Source of the DNA: Roseateles_E cavernae
GTDB taxonomy: Bacteria > Pseudomonadota > Gammaproteobacteria > Burkholderiales > Burkholderiaceae_C
Reading direction: 5' to 3'
DNA length: 64,000 nucleotides
Assembly (NCBI RefSeq): GCF_040187885.1
Contig: NZ_JBDPLH010000002.1
Span: 620,001 to 684,000 of the forward strand
Under the pieces are notes generated by a model, which did not search any database, was not told the DNA's origin, and worked only from the letters and a program-made list of their open reading frames with translations. Of the stretch, positions 8,024 to 17,296 are shown one piece after another; positions within the stretch are counted from its first letter, which is position 1, and each line of letters opens with the position of its first letter. The translations under genes and the position numbers were made by a program.

Positions 8024-8458
8024 ATGGATATCAGCGAGGTGTCACGGCGGTCCGGCGTTCCTGCCTCGACCTTGCGCTTCTATGACGAGAAGGGGCTGAT
8101 CAGCTCGATCGGCAGGCAGGGCCTGCGCCGCCTCTTCGACCCCGGCGTGCTGGAGCGGCTGGCGCTGATCGCCCTGGGCCGCGCCGCGGGTTTCTCGCTG
8201 GACCAGATTGCGCAGATGTTCGCGCCGGACGGGCAGGCGCGCATCGACCGGCTGATGCTGGCGGACAAGGCGGATGAGCTGGACCGGACGATACGCCGGC
8301 TCAGCGCGATGCGCGACGGCCTGCGGCATGCCGCCGTCTGCCCTCAGCCCAGCCATATGGACTGCCCCAAGTTCCGCCGCATCCTGGGGATCGTGGCGGC
8401 GGGCGCGCTGGACGCCGCGACCCAGCAGAGGCGTGCGCCGAAGTCAGCCGCCCGCTGA
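8024..8458 (+). CDS. MerR family transcriptional regulator
   Basis: A 144-residue protein. The winged helix-turn-helix is at the N-terminus (ISEVSRRSGVPASTLRFYDE, continuing KGLI), followed by the coiled-coil dimerisation helix around residues 75-100. The C-terminus carries Cys106, His111 and Cys114 (CPQPSHMDCPKF), which could bind metal or act as a redox pair. There is no SoxR-like four-cysteine cluster. It is divergent from the methyltransferase/DUF2938 genes across a perfect MerR-type operator. Its last 15 bases overlap the 3' end of xdhB on the other strand. Confidence 0.9.
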   Translation: MDISEVSRRSGVPASTLRFYDEKGLISSIGRQGLRRLFDPGVLERLALIALGRAAGFSLDQIAQMFAPDGQARIDRLMLADKADELDRTIRRLSAMRDGLRHAAVCPQPSHMDCPKFRRILGIVAAGALDAATQQRRAPKSAAR

Positions 8459-10789
8459 CGCGGGGGCGGCCAAGGCCTGCACCGCGTCCAGCACCGCCTC
8501 GGCCGTGGCCGGCGCGCGCAGCAGCGGGTCGCAGCGCGCCGGTCCGCAGGCCGCAACCGCGTCCTTGATCGCCAGCAGCACCGAGAAGGGCAAGAGCAGC
8601 GGCGGCTCGCCGACCGCCTTGCTGCGGTGGATGCTGTCCTCGCGGTTCGGTGCGTCGAACAGCGCGACGCGGAAATCCGCCGGCATGTCGTTGGCGGTCG
8701 GGATCTTGTAGGTGCTGGGCGCGTGCGTCAGCAGGGCGCCGGTCTGCGGATGCCAGACCAGCTCCTCGGTGGTCAGCCAGCCCATGCCCTGCACGAAGGC
8801 ACCCTCGACCTGGCCGATGTCCAGCGCCGGGTTCAGCGACTGGCCGACATCGTGCAGCACATCGGTGCGCAAGACCCGGCTCTCGCCGGTCAAGGTGTCC
8901 ACCAGCACCTCGGACACCGCAGCACCGTAGGCGTAGTAGTAGAAGGGCTTGCCCTGCAGTTTGACCCGGTCCCAGTGCAGGCCGGGCGTCGTGTAGAAGC
9001 CGTCGCTCCACAGCTGCACCCGCTCCAGATAGGCCTTGGACACCAGCTCGGTGAAGGCGATGCGGCGGCCATGGCCGGCACGCACCTGGTCGCCGCCAAA
9101 GCGCAACTCGGTCTCGTCGCAGTCCAGCAGCTTGGCGGCCAGCGTGGCCAGCCGGGTCTTGATCTTGCGCGCGGCGTCTTGGGCGGCCTTGCCGTTCAGA
9201 TCGCTGCCGGTGGAGGCGGCGGTGGCCGAGGTGTTGGCGATCTTCTGCGTGTCGGTGGCGCTGGCGCGCACCCGCGCCAGGCTCAGGCCCAGCTCATGGG
9301 CCACCACCTGGGCCACCTTGGTGTTGAGCCCTTGGCCCATCTCGGTACCGCCATGGTTGACCAGCACCGAGCCATCGGTATAGATGTGGACCAGGGCGCC
9401 GGCCTGGTTCAGGTGCACGACGTTGAAGGAGATGCCGAACTTGACCGGGGTCAGCGCCAGGCCCTTCTTCAGCACCGGACTCTGCGCATTGAAGGCGGTG
9501 ATCTCGGCGCGGCGGGCGTGGTAGTCGCTGGTCGCGATCAGTCTGTCGGTCAGCGGCTGGATGATGTTGTCCTCGACCCGCTGGCCGTAAGGGGTCAGGT
9601 CTTGCCCATCACGGTAGAAATTGCGCTGGCGCACCACGAGCGGGTCCAGACCGAGGCGGCGCGCCACCGAGTCCAGAATCATCTCGATGGCCAGCGCGCC
9701 CTGAGGGCCGCCGAAGCCGCGGAAGGCCGTGTTGCTCTGCGTGTTGGTCCTGGCGCAATAACCGTGCATCGCCACATGGGGCAGCCAGTAGGCATTGTCG
9801 AAATGGCACAGCGCGCGGGCCATCACCGGGGCCGACAGGTCGGCCGAGTGGCCGCAGTTCGAGATCAGCTCGATCTCGGCGGCGAGGATGTGGCCCTCGT
9901 CGTCGTAGCCGACCTGCCAGCGGTAGTCGAAACCGTGGCGCCGGCCGGTGATCATGAAGTCGTCGTCGCGGTCCACGCGCAGCTTGACCGGGCGCTTCAG
10001 CCGGGTCGCGGCCAGCGCGGCAACGCAGGCGAACACCGCCGACTGCGATTCCTTGCCGCCGAATCCGCCCCCCATGCGCCGGCATTGCACCTGCACCTGG
10101 TGGGCGCTCCAGCTTAAGCAATGGGCCAGCAGCTGCTGCATCTCCGACGGGTGCTGGGTCGAGCAGTGCACCAGCAGGCCCCGGTCCTCCTGCGGCAGCG
10201 CATAGGAGATCTGGCCCTCCAGATAGAACTGTTCCTGGCCGCCGACGGCCCACTCGCCGGCCAGCCGGTGCGGCGCGGCCGCCAGCGCCTGAGCCGGTTC
10301 GCCGCGCGTCAGGTGCATGGGCGGGATCACGTACTGGCCGGCGGCATGGGCTTCGCGGGCGGTCAGCAGGGCCGGCAGCGGCTCGGCCTGGATCGCGGTC
10401 TTGGCCAGGGCTGCGGCGCGGCGTGCCAGCTCGCGATCGGTGGCGATCACCGCGAACACCGGCTGGCCCAGATAGGCGAGCGTGTCAGCGGCCAGGATGG
10501 GGTCGTCGTGCAGCAGCGGGCCGCAGTTGTTCTCGCCGGGGAAGTCGGCGGCGGTCAGCACCGCGACGACGCCGGGCTGGCGCTGGATCAGCGCGATATC
10601 GATGGCCAGCAGCCGGCCGTGCGCCAGCGGCGACAGGCCCAGCGCGGCATGCAAGGTGCCCTGGGCCTCGGCGATGTCGTCGACATAAGTGGCCTCGCCG
10701 CTGACATGCAGATGGGCGGATTCGTGGCTGCGGCTGACCCCTACCTGGGGCAAGACCGTGGCGATGGGCAGATCGAGAGGCTTGTTCAT
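8444..10789 (-). CDS. xdhB: Xanthine dehydrogenase, molybdopterin-binding subunit
   Basis: A 781-residue large subunit that holds the molybdenum cofactor and oxidises hypoxanthine or xanthine to urate. Landmarks are the N-terminal hammerhead domain (SAHLHVSGEATYVDDI), RRMGGGFGGKES and FRGFGGPQGALAIE in the cofactor region, GGTEMGQGLNTKVAQV, and the catalytic glutamate in KAVGEPPLLLP near residue 727. Its ATG overlaps the xdhA stop as ATGA, so the two are translationally coupled. The usual third gene, xdhC, which sulfurates the cofactor, does not follow. Instead a convergent merR gene overlaps the 3' end. Confidence 0.96.
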   Translation of the reverse strand: MNKPLDLPIATVLPQVGVSRSHESAHLHVSGEATYVDDIAEAQGTLHAALGLSPLAHGRLLAIDIALIQRQPGVVAVLTAADFPGENNCGPLLHDDPILAADTLAYLGQPVFAVIATDRELARRAAALAKTAIQAEPLPALLTAREAHAAGQYVIPPMHLTRGEPAQALAAAPHRLAGEWAVGGQEQFYLEGQISYALPQEDRGLLVHCSTQHPSEMQQLLAHCLSWSAHQVQVQCRRMGGGFGGKESQSAVFACVAALAATRLKRPVKLRVDRDDDFMITGRRHGFDYRWQVGYDDEGHILAAEIELISNCGHSADLSAPVMARALCHFDNAYWLPHVAMHGYCARTNTQSNTAFRGFGGPQGALAIEMILDSVARRLGLDPLVVRQRNFYRDGQDLTPYGQRVEDNIIQPLTDRLIATSDYHARRAEITAFNAQSPVLKKGLALTPVKFGISFNVVHLNQAGALVHIYTDGSVLVNHGGTEMGQGLNTKVAQVVAHELGLSLARVRASATDTQKIANTSATAASTGSDLNGKAAQDAARKIKTRLATLAAKLLDCDETELRFGGDQVRAGHGRRIAFTELVSKAYLERVQLWSDGFYTTPGLHWDRVKLQGKPFYYYAYGAAVSEVLVDTLTGESRVLRTDVLHDVGQSLNPALDIGQVEGAFVQGMGWLTTEELVWHPQTGALLTHAPSTYKIPTANDMPADFRVALFDAPNREDSIHRSKAVGEPPLLLPFSVLLAIKDAVAACGPARCDPLLRAPATAEAVLDAVQALAAPASAGG
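9591..9605 (-). repeat. Recurrent strand-biased oligomer, reference copy
   Basis: The sequence GCAAGACCTGACCCC is read on the minus strand here, inside xdhB. Close variants occur on the plus strand from 6196, 21705, 26351, 28229, 32651, 35735, 42136, 52869, 53716, 54484 and 62548, and on the minus strand at 3345-3358. Seven of the 13 share the exact 10-mer GCAAGACCTG. All lie inside coding sequences, in different reading frames and on either side of the gene. Confidence 0.7.
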
Positions 10790-12330
10790 GCGGCACTCCC
10801 TTCCAGGCTGATGGCGCGCCAGACGCTTGTCGCCGAGGCGGCCAGCGGGGCCTGCTCGCGCGTTTCCAGCCAGAAGCGTTTCAGCAGATTCTGCGCCACC
10901 TTCATGCGGTAGGCGGCGCTGGCGCGCAGATCGCTCATCGGCTTGAAGTCCTGGCTCAGCGCGAGCGCTGCAGCGGCCATCGTGGCCTCGCTCCAGGGCT
11001 GGCCCAGCACGGCGGCCTCGGCGCCGGCGGCGCGCCTGACGATGGCGGCCATGCCGCCGAAGACGAAGCGTGCCTCGCTGACAAGGCCTGCCGCATCCAG
11101 CCTCAGGTTCAACACCGCGCAGACGGCCGAGATATCGCTGTCATAGCGCTTGGAGATCTTGTAGGCGCGCAACCGGGCTTGCTGCAGGTCCGGCAGCGGC
11201 AGATGCAGGGCCTCGACGAACTCGCCGCTGAGCAGCGCGTTCTTCATATAGTCCAGATAGAAGTCCTGCAGCGGCATGCGGCGCTGTGCCGTGCCCTTGC
11301 GCAGCACGATGTCGGCCCCCAGCGCGATCAGCGCCGGCGCACCGTCTCCGATTGGCGAGCCATTGGCGATATTGCCGCCCAGCGTGCCGGCATGGCGCAC
11401 CGGCGGCGAGGCGAAGCGCAACCACAGCTCGCGCAGCGGCGGGGCGGCCTCGGTCAGCGCGGCCCAGGCTTGTTCCAGCGAGGCGGCGGCGCCGATCCAG
11501 AGGCCGGGCGCTCCGGCAAAGTCTTCGCGGCGGATCTCGCGCAGCTCGTCGACGGCGCCGATATAGATCAGCTCGCCGACATCGCGGAACTGCTTGTTGA
11601 CCCACAGGCCGATGTCGGTGGCCCCGGCCAGCACGCGGGCCTCGGGCCTGGCTTCCCGCAGCGCGGCGAAGGCGGCCAGGCTGCGCGGCGCGTGGAAACA
11701 GTCCTCTCGGCCGGCAAAGGCCGGGTTGGGGGCGGCGTAGTGCAGCGGCGCATCGGCCTGCAGCTCGGCCAGGGCCCGGGCCGCCGGCGCCAGGTCCAGG
11801 CGCTGCGGCGGCGCCTCGAACATGCGCTGGCTGGCGTCCAGGATGGGCCGGTAGCCGGTGCAGCGGCACAGATTGCCGGCCAGATCATCGGCCAGCTGTT
11901 GGCGGCTCGGCCGGGTGCCGGCTTCGCAGTGGCGCTCGTAAATACTTTGCATGCTGATCACGAAGCCGGGTGTGCAAAAGCCGCATTGCGAGCCGTGGCA
12001 GTCCACCATCGCCTGCTGCACCGGGTTCAGGGCCTCCGCCGAGCCGAGGTCTTCGACCGTGATCAGGGCCTGGCCGTCCAGCGTGGGCAGGAACTGGGTG
12101 CAGGCGTTGACATTGCGCAGCGCCACCCTGCCGTCCTTGCGCAGCTCGCCGACCAGCACCGTGCAGGCGCCGCAATCGCCCTCGGCGCAGCCTTCCTTCG
12201 TGCCGCTGCAGCCGGCGGCATGCTCGCGCAGGTATTGCAGCACCGTGGTGGTCGGGGCCAGGCCGGCGACGTTCTTGATCTCGCCCTGGTGGAAAAAGCG
12301 GATCGGACGATGGGTGCTGCTGCTGTTCAT
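10786..12330 (-). CDS. xdhA: Xanthine dehydrogenase, Fe-S/FAD small subunit
   Basis: About 514 residues. A plant-type [2Fe-2S] domain comes first (Cys48, Cys53 and Cys56 in KEGCAEGDCGAC), then an all-helical second [2Fe-2S] domain (CHGSQCGFCTPGF and NLCRCTGYRP). A FAD-binding domain follows, with VLAGATDIGLWVNK and GTLGGNIANGSPIGD. Electrons pass from molybdenum in XdhB through the clusters to FAD and NAD+. The ATG at 12330 is preferred to one nine codons upstream because AAGAG precedes it and the family alignment starts there. It is divergent from the LysR gene, its likely regulator. Confidence 0.96.
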   Translation of the reverse strand: MNSSSTHRPIRFFHQGEIKNVAGLAPTTTVLQYLREHAAGCSGTKEGCAEGDCGACTVLVGELRKDGRVALRNVNACTQFLPTLDGQALITVEDLGSAEALNPVQQAMVDCHGSQCGFCTPGFVISMQSIYERHCEAGTRPSRQQLADDLAGNLCRCTGYRPILDASQRMFEAPPQRLDLAPAARALAELQADAPLHYAAPNPAFAGREDCFHAPRSLAAFAALREARPEARVLAGATDIGLWVNKQFRDVGELIYIGAVDELREIRREDFAGAPGLWIGAAASLEQAWAALTEAAPPLRELWLRFASPPVRHAGTLGGNIANGSPIGDGAPALIALGADIVLRKGTAQRRMPLQDFYLDYMKNALLSGEFVEALHLPLPDLQQARLRAYKISKRYDSDISAVCAVLNLRLDAAGLVSEARFVFGGMAAIVRRAAGAEAAVLGQPWSEATMAAAALALSQDFKPMSDLRASAAYRMKVAQNLLKRFWLETREQAPLAASATSVWRAISLEGSAA

Positions 12331-12382
12331 GGCGCGCTCTTGTGGACAATTTCGCACCTTAATCCTTCTGCACGGCTTGCAT

Positions 12383-12421
12383 ATACGATCATGGGCATGG
12401 TGGGCATAAGGGATATCGTAT
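12383..12421. promoter_or_regulatory. Inverted repeat in the xdhA/LysR divergent gap
   Basis: ATACGAT at 12383-12389 and its exact complement ATCGTAT at 12415-12421 bracket a 25-base interval that also contains two GGGCAT direct repeats. The second arm runs into the LysR start codon. This is a plausible place for LysR-type activation and recognition sites serving both directions, but I cannot identify a clean T-N11-A core. Confidence 0.3.
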
Positions 12422-13400
12422 GACGCGGTGGGGAGATTTCGACAAGATCGAGCTTCAACTCGTGCGGGTTCTGCACACCGTGATTGCCGAGCGCAGTGTT
12501 TCCCGGGCCGCGATGCGCCTGAACAGCAGTCAACCCGCCGTCAGCGCCCAGCTGCGGCGGCTGCGCGAGCTCACCGGCGACGCGTTGCTGGTGCGCAGCG
12601 GCGCCGGCATGACGCCCACCGCCGCCGCGCTGGAACTGCTGGCGCCGGCCGAGCGCCTGCTGCGCGAGGCGGATATGCTGTTCGGCCAGCGCGAGCGTGC
12701 AGAGCGCGGCAGCGGCTTCGACCCGTCCACTGCCACGCTGTGCTACCGGATCGCCGCCAGCGACTATCTGGACCCCTTCTTTTTGCCGGCCCTGGTGGCC
12801 CAGCTGCAGCGCGCCGCGCCGGGTGTGCAGCTGGATCTGCAGCCCTTGTCCGCCGAGTACGACTACCGCGCCAGCCTGGCCCGGGGCGAGGTCGATCTGG
12901 TGATAGGCAACTGGCTGCAGCCGCCCGAGGAGCTGCACCTGGGCCGCCTGCTCAGCGACGAGGTGGTCTGCCTGATGGCGGCCGATCACCCGCTGGCCAA
13001 GGCGCGCAGCTGGACCATCGAGCGCTACCTGGCCTGTCAGCATCTGGCGCCCATGCCCTTGAGCCCCGGCCAGCCGGGCGTGATCGACCAGCATCTGGCC
13101 AGCCAGGGCCTGAGCCGCCAGATCGCGGTGCGCAGCGCGCACTTCGGTCAGCTGCCCGAGATGGTGGCGCGCAGCCTCTTGGTGCTGACCACCGGCCGGC
13201 TCTTCTGTTCCCGTTATCTGGACCGGCTGCCGGTGCGCATCGTGCGCTGCCCGGTGGTTTTTCCGGCGATGGCCTATTACCAGCTCTGGCACGAGCTCAG
13301 CCATGGCAGCGCGGCGCTGCGCTGGCTGCGCGAGCAGGTGCGCGAGGTCGCGCGCGGCCTGGTCAGCGAAGCGCCCGCCTCCGCGAAAGTCCGTGCCTGA
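12420..13400 (+). CDS. LysR family transcriptional regulator (purine block)
   Basis: A 326-residue protein. The N-terminal LysR helix-turn-helix reads RVLHTVIAERSVSRAAMRLN and continues SSQPAVSAQLRRLRELTGD. A two-lobe effector domain follows. Its position is informative: it is divergent from xdhA-xdhB, and it stops only 15 bases before the guanine deaminase gene and the nucleoside importer on the same strand. It therefore probably senses a purine or its oxidation product and controls both arms of the locus. AAGGGA lies just upstream of the start. Confidence 0.9.
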   Translation: MTRWGDFDKIELQLVRVLHTVIAERSVSRAAMRLNSSQPAVSAQLRRLRELTGDALLVRSGAGMTPTAAALELLAPAERLLREADMLFGQRERAERGSGFDPSTATLCYRIAASDYLDPFFLPALVAQLQRAAPGVQLDLQPLSAEYDYRASLARGEVDLVIGNWLQPPEELHLGRLLSDEVVCLMAADHPLAKARSWTIERYLACQHLAPMPLSPGQPGVIDQHLASQGLSRQIAVRSAHFGQLPEMVARSLLVLTTGRLFCSRYLDRLPVRIVRCPVVFPAMAYYQLWHELSHGSAALRWLREQVREVARGLVSEAPASAKVRA

Positions 13401-13415
13401 GACAATGACGAATCC

Positions 13416-14732
13416 ATGAATCCGACACCCGAAAAACTGGCCCTGCGCGGCGATCTGCTGGACTTCACCGCGCTGCCCGGCTGGGCCGAGCTGGACAGCC
13501 CGGCCGTGCGCTACCGGCCCGACCATTGGCTCTTGATCGAGAACGGCCGCATCGCCGGCTGCCAGCCCGAGGAACCCGACGCCAGCTGGACCCGGCTGGA
13601 CCATGCCGGCCGGCTGATCCTGCCCGGCTTCATCGACACCCATGTGCACTGCCCGCAGCTCGATGTGATCGCCTCCTATGGCACCGAGCTGCTGGACTGG
13701 CTGAACACCTATACCTTCCCGGCCGAATGCCGCTATGCCGACCCGGCCGTGGCCCGGCGCGGCGCGGCGCGTTTTCTCGATGCGCTGCTGGCCCATGGCA
13801 CGACCTCGGCCGTCGTATTCCCGACCGTGCACAAGGTCTCGGCCGAGGCCTTGTTCGAGGAGGCCGAGCAGCGCGGCATGCGCCTGATCACCGGCAAGGT
13901 GCTGATGGACCGCCATGCGCCCGAGGCGCTGCGCGACGATGTGGCGGGCGCCGAGCGCGACTGCATCGATCTGATCCAGCGCTTCCATGGCCGCGAGCGT
14001 CTCGCTTATGCGGTGACGGTGCGCTTCGCGCCGACCAGCACGCCCGAGCAGCTGGCCATGGCCGGCGCGCTGTGCCGCGCCGATGCCTCGCTCTATATGC
14101 AGACCCATGTGGCCGAGAACCGCAGCGAGGTCGAATGGGTGAGCCAGCTCTTCCCCGACGCGCGCAGCTATCTGGATGTCTATGCCCGTGAGGGCCTGCT
14201 GCATCCGAAGGCGGTGCTGGCCCATGGCATCTGGCTTGATGCGGCCGACCGCCAGGTGCTGGCCGACAGCGGCGCCCAGGTGGCCTTCTGCCCCTCGTCG
14301 AATCTGTTCCTGGGCAGCGGGCTGTTCGACTGGGTGGCGGCGCGCGAGGCCGGTTTCGCGGTCAGCGCGGCCAGCGATGTCGGCGGTGGCACCAGCCTGT
14401 CGATGCAGCGCAATCTGCTGGACGGCTACAAGGTCCAGGCCATGGCCGGCCAGCGCCTGACGGCCTGGGCGGCCCTGCATGCGGCCACCCTGGGTGCGGC
14501 CGAGGGCCTGGGTTTGCAGCAGGAGATCGGCCACTTCGGCCTCGGTACACTGGCCGACCTTTGCGTCTGGGACTGGGCCTGCGGGCCGGTGGCCCGGGCG
14601 CGCGACGAGCGGGTCCAGGGCTTGCACGAGCGGGTGTTCGCCTGGATGAGCTTGTCGGACGAACGCAATCTGGTGGCCAGCTATGTGGCCGGCCGGCCCC
14701 GTTACCAACGCAGCGACGACATTGCGCCATGA
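13416..14732 (+). CDS. guaD: Guanine deaminase
   Basis: A 438-residue amidohydrolase that converts guanine to xanthine and ammonia. Metal ligands His76 and His78 lie in PGFIDTHVHCPQ. The next conserved histidines are in MQTHVAENRSEVEW and LAHGIWL, and the late aspartate is in ASDVGGGTSLSM. The GuaD-specific arrangement LLDWLNTYTFPAECRYADP is present. Its product is the substrate of the XdhAB enzyme encoded just upstream in the other direction. Its stop overlaps the start of the importer ATPase as ATGA, so uptake and deamination are coupled in one operon. Confidence 0.96.
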   Translation: MNPTPEKLALRGDLLDFTALPGWAELDSPAVRYRPDHWLLIENGRIAGCQPEEPDASWTRLDHAGRLILPGFIDTHVHCPQLDVIASYGTELLDWLNTYTFPAECRYADPAVARRGAARFLDALLAHGTTSAVVFPTVHKVSAEALFEEAEQRGMRLITGKVLMDRHAPEALRDDVAGAERDCIDLIQRFHGRERLAYAVTVRFAPTSTPEQLAMAGALCRADASLYMQTHVAENRSEVEWVSQLFPDARSYLDVYAREGLLHPKAVLAHGIWLDAADRQVLADSGAQVAFCPSSNLFLGSGLFDWVAAREAGFAVSAASDVGGGTSLSMQRNLLDGYKVQAMAGQRLTAWAALHAATLGAAEGLGLQQEIGHFGLGTLADLCVWDWACGPVARARDERVQGLHERVFAWMSLSDERNLVASYVAGRPRYQRSDDIAP

Positions 14733-16246
14733 CCCTGCGCCTCGAACTCACGGGCATCAGCAAGCAGTACCCGGCCGTCAAGGCCAATGACGGCGTCGGC
14801 CTGGCCGTCGCGCCCGGCCAGATCCATGCGGTGCTGGGCGAGAACGGGGCCGGCAAGTCCACGCTGATGAAGATCATCTACGGCGCGGTCCAGCCCGACG
14901 AGGGTCAGATCCGCTGGAACGGCCAGCTGGTCACGATCAAGAGCCCGGCCCAGGCGCGGGCGCTGGGCATCAGCATGGTCTACCAGCACTTCTCGCTGTT
15001 CGACACGCTGACCGCGGCCGAGAACGTCTGGCTGGGCCTGGACAAGGCCCAGTCGCTGGCCGAGGTGACGGCCCGCATCGAGCAGGTCGCCGCCACCTAC
15101 GGGCTGGCGGTCGACCCGGCGCGGCCGGTGCACAGCCTGTCGGTCGGCGAACGCCAGCGCGTCGAGATCGTGCGGGCGCTGCTGACCAACCCCCAATTGC
15201 TGATTCTTGACGAGCCGACCTCGGTGCTGACGCCGCAGGCGGTCGCCACCTTGTTCGTCACGCTGCGCCAGCTGGCCGACAAGGGCTGCTCCATCCTCTA
15301 CATCAGCCACAAGCTCGACGAGATCCGCGCGCTGTGCCATCACTGCACGGTGCTGCGGGCGGGCAAGGTCACCGGCGAGGTGGACCCGCGCACGCAGAGC
15401 AATGACCAGCTCTCGCGCCTGATGATCGGCGCCGAGCCGCCCAGGCTCAACCATCAGGCACGGCCGGTCGGCGAGCTGGCGCTGGAGCTCCAGGGCCTGA
15501 GCCTGGCCAAGGCCTCGCCCTTCGGCACCAGCCTGGAAGACCTGGCGCTGCAGCTGCACGCCGGCGAGATCGTCGGCATTGCCGGCGTCTCGGGCAATGG
15601 CCAGCAGGAGCTGATGGCGGCGCTGTCGGGCGAGGATCCGCGCGCCGCGCCGGGCTCGCTGCGGCTGTTCGGCCAGGACATCGCCCGCGCCAGCGCGCGC
15701 CAGCGCCGCAAGCTGGGGCTGCACTTCGTGCCCGAGGAGCGGCTGGGCCGCGGCGCGGTGCCGACCCTGTCGCTAGCGCAGAACACCTTGCTGACACGCA
15801 CCGAGGCCGTCAAGGCCGGCGGCTGGATCGCCCAGGGCCAGGTGCGGCAGATGGCGGCCGAGCTGATCGCGCGCTTCAACGTCCGCGCCGGCGGCCCGGA
15901 CGCGGCGGCCAAAAGCCTGTCGGGCGGCAATTTGCAGAAGTTCCTGGTCGGGCGCGAGATCGCGGCCAAGCCCCGCGTGCTGATCGTCGCGCAGCCGACC
16001 TGGGGTGTGGACGTCGGGGCGGCGGCGCAGATCCGTGGCGAGCTCCTGAAGCTGCGTGATGCCGGCTGTGCGCTGCTGGTGGTCAGCGAGGAACTGGACG
16101 AGCTGTTCGAGATCAGCGACCGGCTGCTCGTGATGGCCAAGGGGCGTTTGTCGCCGGCCGTGCCGGTGGCCGAGGCCACGGTGGAGAAGATTGGAGAGTG
16201 GATGAGCGGCTTGTGGACGACGGAGGGTGGCCATGCTCAAGCTTGA
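14729..16246 (+). CDS. BMP-type nucleobase/nucleoside ABC importer, fused double ATPase
   Basis: About 505 residues with two nucleotide-binding domains. The first has Walker A GENGAGKSTLMK and the ABC signature LSVGERQRVEI. The second lacks a canonical Walker A: its equivalent is GVSGNGQQELM, with signature LSGGNLQKFLVGRE, as usual for this family. The long open frame extends upstream into guaD, but MTLRLELTGI at 14729 is the natural start, overlapping the guaD stop by four bases. Such ATPases energise import of purine nucleosides or bases (NupO/YufO group). Confidence 0.93.
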   Translation: MTLRLELTGISKQYPAVKANDGVGLAVAPGQIHAVLGENGAGKSTLMKIIYGAVQPDEGQIRWNGQLVTIKSPAQARALGISMVYQHFSLFDTLTAAENVWLGLDKAQSLAEVTARIEQVAATYGLAVDPARPVHSLSVGERQRVEIVRALLTNPQLLILDEPTSVLTPQAVATLFVTLRQLADKGCSILYISHKLDEIRALCHHCTVLRAGKVTGEVDPRTQSNDQLSRLMIGAEPPRLNHQARPVGELALELQGLSLAKASPFGTSLEDLALQLHAGEIVGIAGVSGNGQQELMAALSGEDPRAAPGSLRLFGQDIARASARQRRKLGLHFVPEERLGRGAVPTLSLAQNTLLTRTEAVKAGGWIAQGQVRQMAAELIARFNVRAGGPDAAAKSLSGGNLQKFLVGREIAAKPRVLIVAQPTWGVDVGAAAQIRGELLKLRDAGCALLVVSEELDELFEISDRLLVMAKGRLSPAVPVAEATVEKIGEWMSGLWTTEGGHAQA

Positions 16247-17294
16247 GAGCCGACCGCAGCCGTCGAAGTGGATGTCGGTCGCCTCGCCGCTGCTGGCGCT
16301 GGCCATCACCGTGGTGCTGGGCCTCGGGTTGTTTGTGCTGCTGGGCAAGGATCCGCTGCGCGGCCTGCAGATGTTCTTCTGGGAGCCGGTCAAGAGCGCC
16401 TATGCCTGGAGCGAGCTGGGCATCAAGGCCACGCCGCTGATCCTGATCGCGCTGGGCCTGGCGGTGTGCTTTCGCTCCAACGTCTGGAATATCGGCGCCG
16501 AGGGCCAGTTCATCGTCGGCGCGCTGGCCGGCGGTTGGGTCGCGATGCAGGCAACACCCGACACCGGCCGCAGCATCGTCCTGCTGATCCTCTTGGCCGG
16601 CATGGCCGGCGGCATGGCCTGGGCCGGCATCACCGCGCTCTTGCGCGACCGCTTCAACGCCAGCGAGATCCTGGTCAGCCTGATGCTGGTCTATGTGGCC
16701 GATCTGCTGCTGGGTTATCTGGTCTACGGCCCCTGGAAGGACCCGCAGGGCTATAACTTCCCGCAGACCATCAGCTTCCTGGCGTCGACCAAGATCCCGC
16801 GCCTCGTCGACGGGCTGCGCATCCATATCGGCGTGCTGATCGCGCTGGGCGCGGTGCTGGCCTTCTGGCTGTTCTTGTTCCGCAGCTATGCCGGCTTTGC
16901 GCTGCAGGTCGGCGGGCTGGCGCCGGCCGCCGCGCGCTATGCCGGCTTCTCCTCGCGTCGTGCGCTGTGGACGGCTTTGCTGCTGTCGGGCGGCATGGCC
17001 GGGCTGGCCGGGGCGCTGGAGGCGGCCGGGCCGCTGGGCCAGCTGACGCCTTATGTGCCGGCCGGCTATGGCTTCGCCGCCATCATCGTGGCCTTTGTCG
17101 GCCGCCTGCATCCGGTGGGCATCGTGTTCTCGGGCATTCTGATGAGCATGTTCTATATCGGCGGCGAGCTGGCGCAGTCGCGCATGGGCCTGCCCAAGTC
17201 GATCACCGGCGTGTTCCAGGGCTTGCTGCTGTTCACGCTGCTGGCCTGCGACACCTTGATCCACTACCGCCTGCGCTGGCGTCTGAAGGCCTGA
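16233..17294 (+). CDS. BMP-type ABC importer permease 1
   Basis: About 353 residues with roughly nine hydrophobic segments. GLAVCFRSNVWNIGAEGQFI is the conserved motif of the YufP/NupP permease group within the BPD_transp_2 family. ATG at 16233 follows an excellent GGAGGG, so it is preferred to the in-frame GTG six bases earlier. It overlaps the ATPase gene by 14 bases. It forms the membrane channel with the next gene product. Confidence 0.92.
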   Translation: MLKLESRPQPSKWMSVASPLLALAITVVLGLGLFVLLGKDPLRGLQMFFWEPVKSAYAWSELGIKATPLILIALGLAVCFRSNVWNIGAEGQFIVGALAGGWVAMQATPDTGRSIVLLILLAGMAGGMAWAGITALLRDRFNASEILVSLMLVYVADLLLGYLVYGPWKDPQGYNFPQTISFLASTKIPRLVDGLRIHIGVLIALGAVLAFWLFLFRSYAGFALQVGGLAPAAARYAGFSSRRALWTALLLSGGMAGLAGALEAAGPLGQLTPYVPAGYGFAAIIVAFVGRLHPVGIVFSGILMSMFYIGGELAQSRMGLPKSITGVFQGLLLFTLLACDTLIHYRLRWRLKA

Positions 17295-17296
17295 CG

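Noticed and set aside
12327..14708. A 793-codon open frame on the minus strand across the LysR and guaD genes
   Set aside because: It is the antisense shadow of two well-recognised genes in very GC-rich DNA. Its protein is low-complexity (rich in Ala, Gly, Gln and Arg) and resembles nothing.
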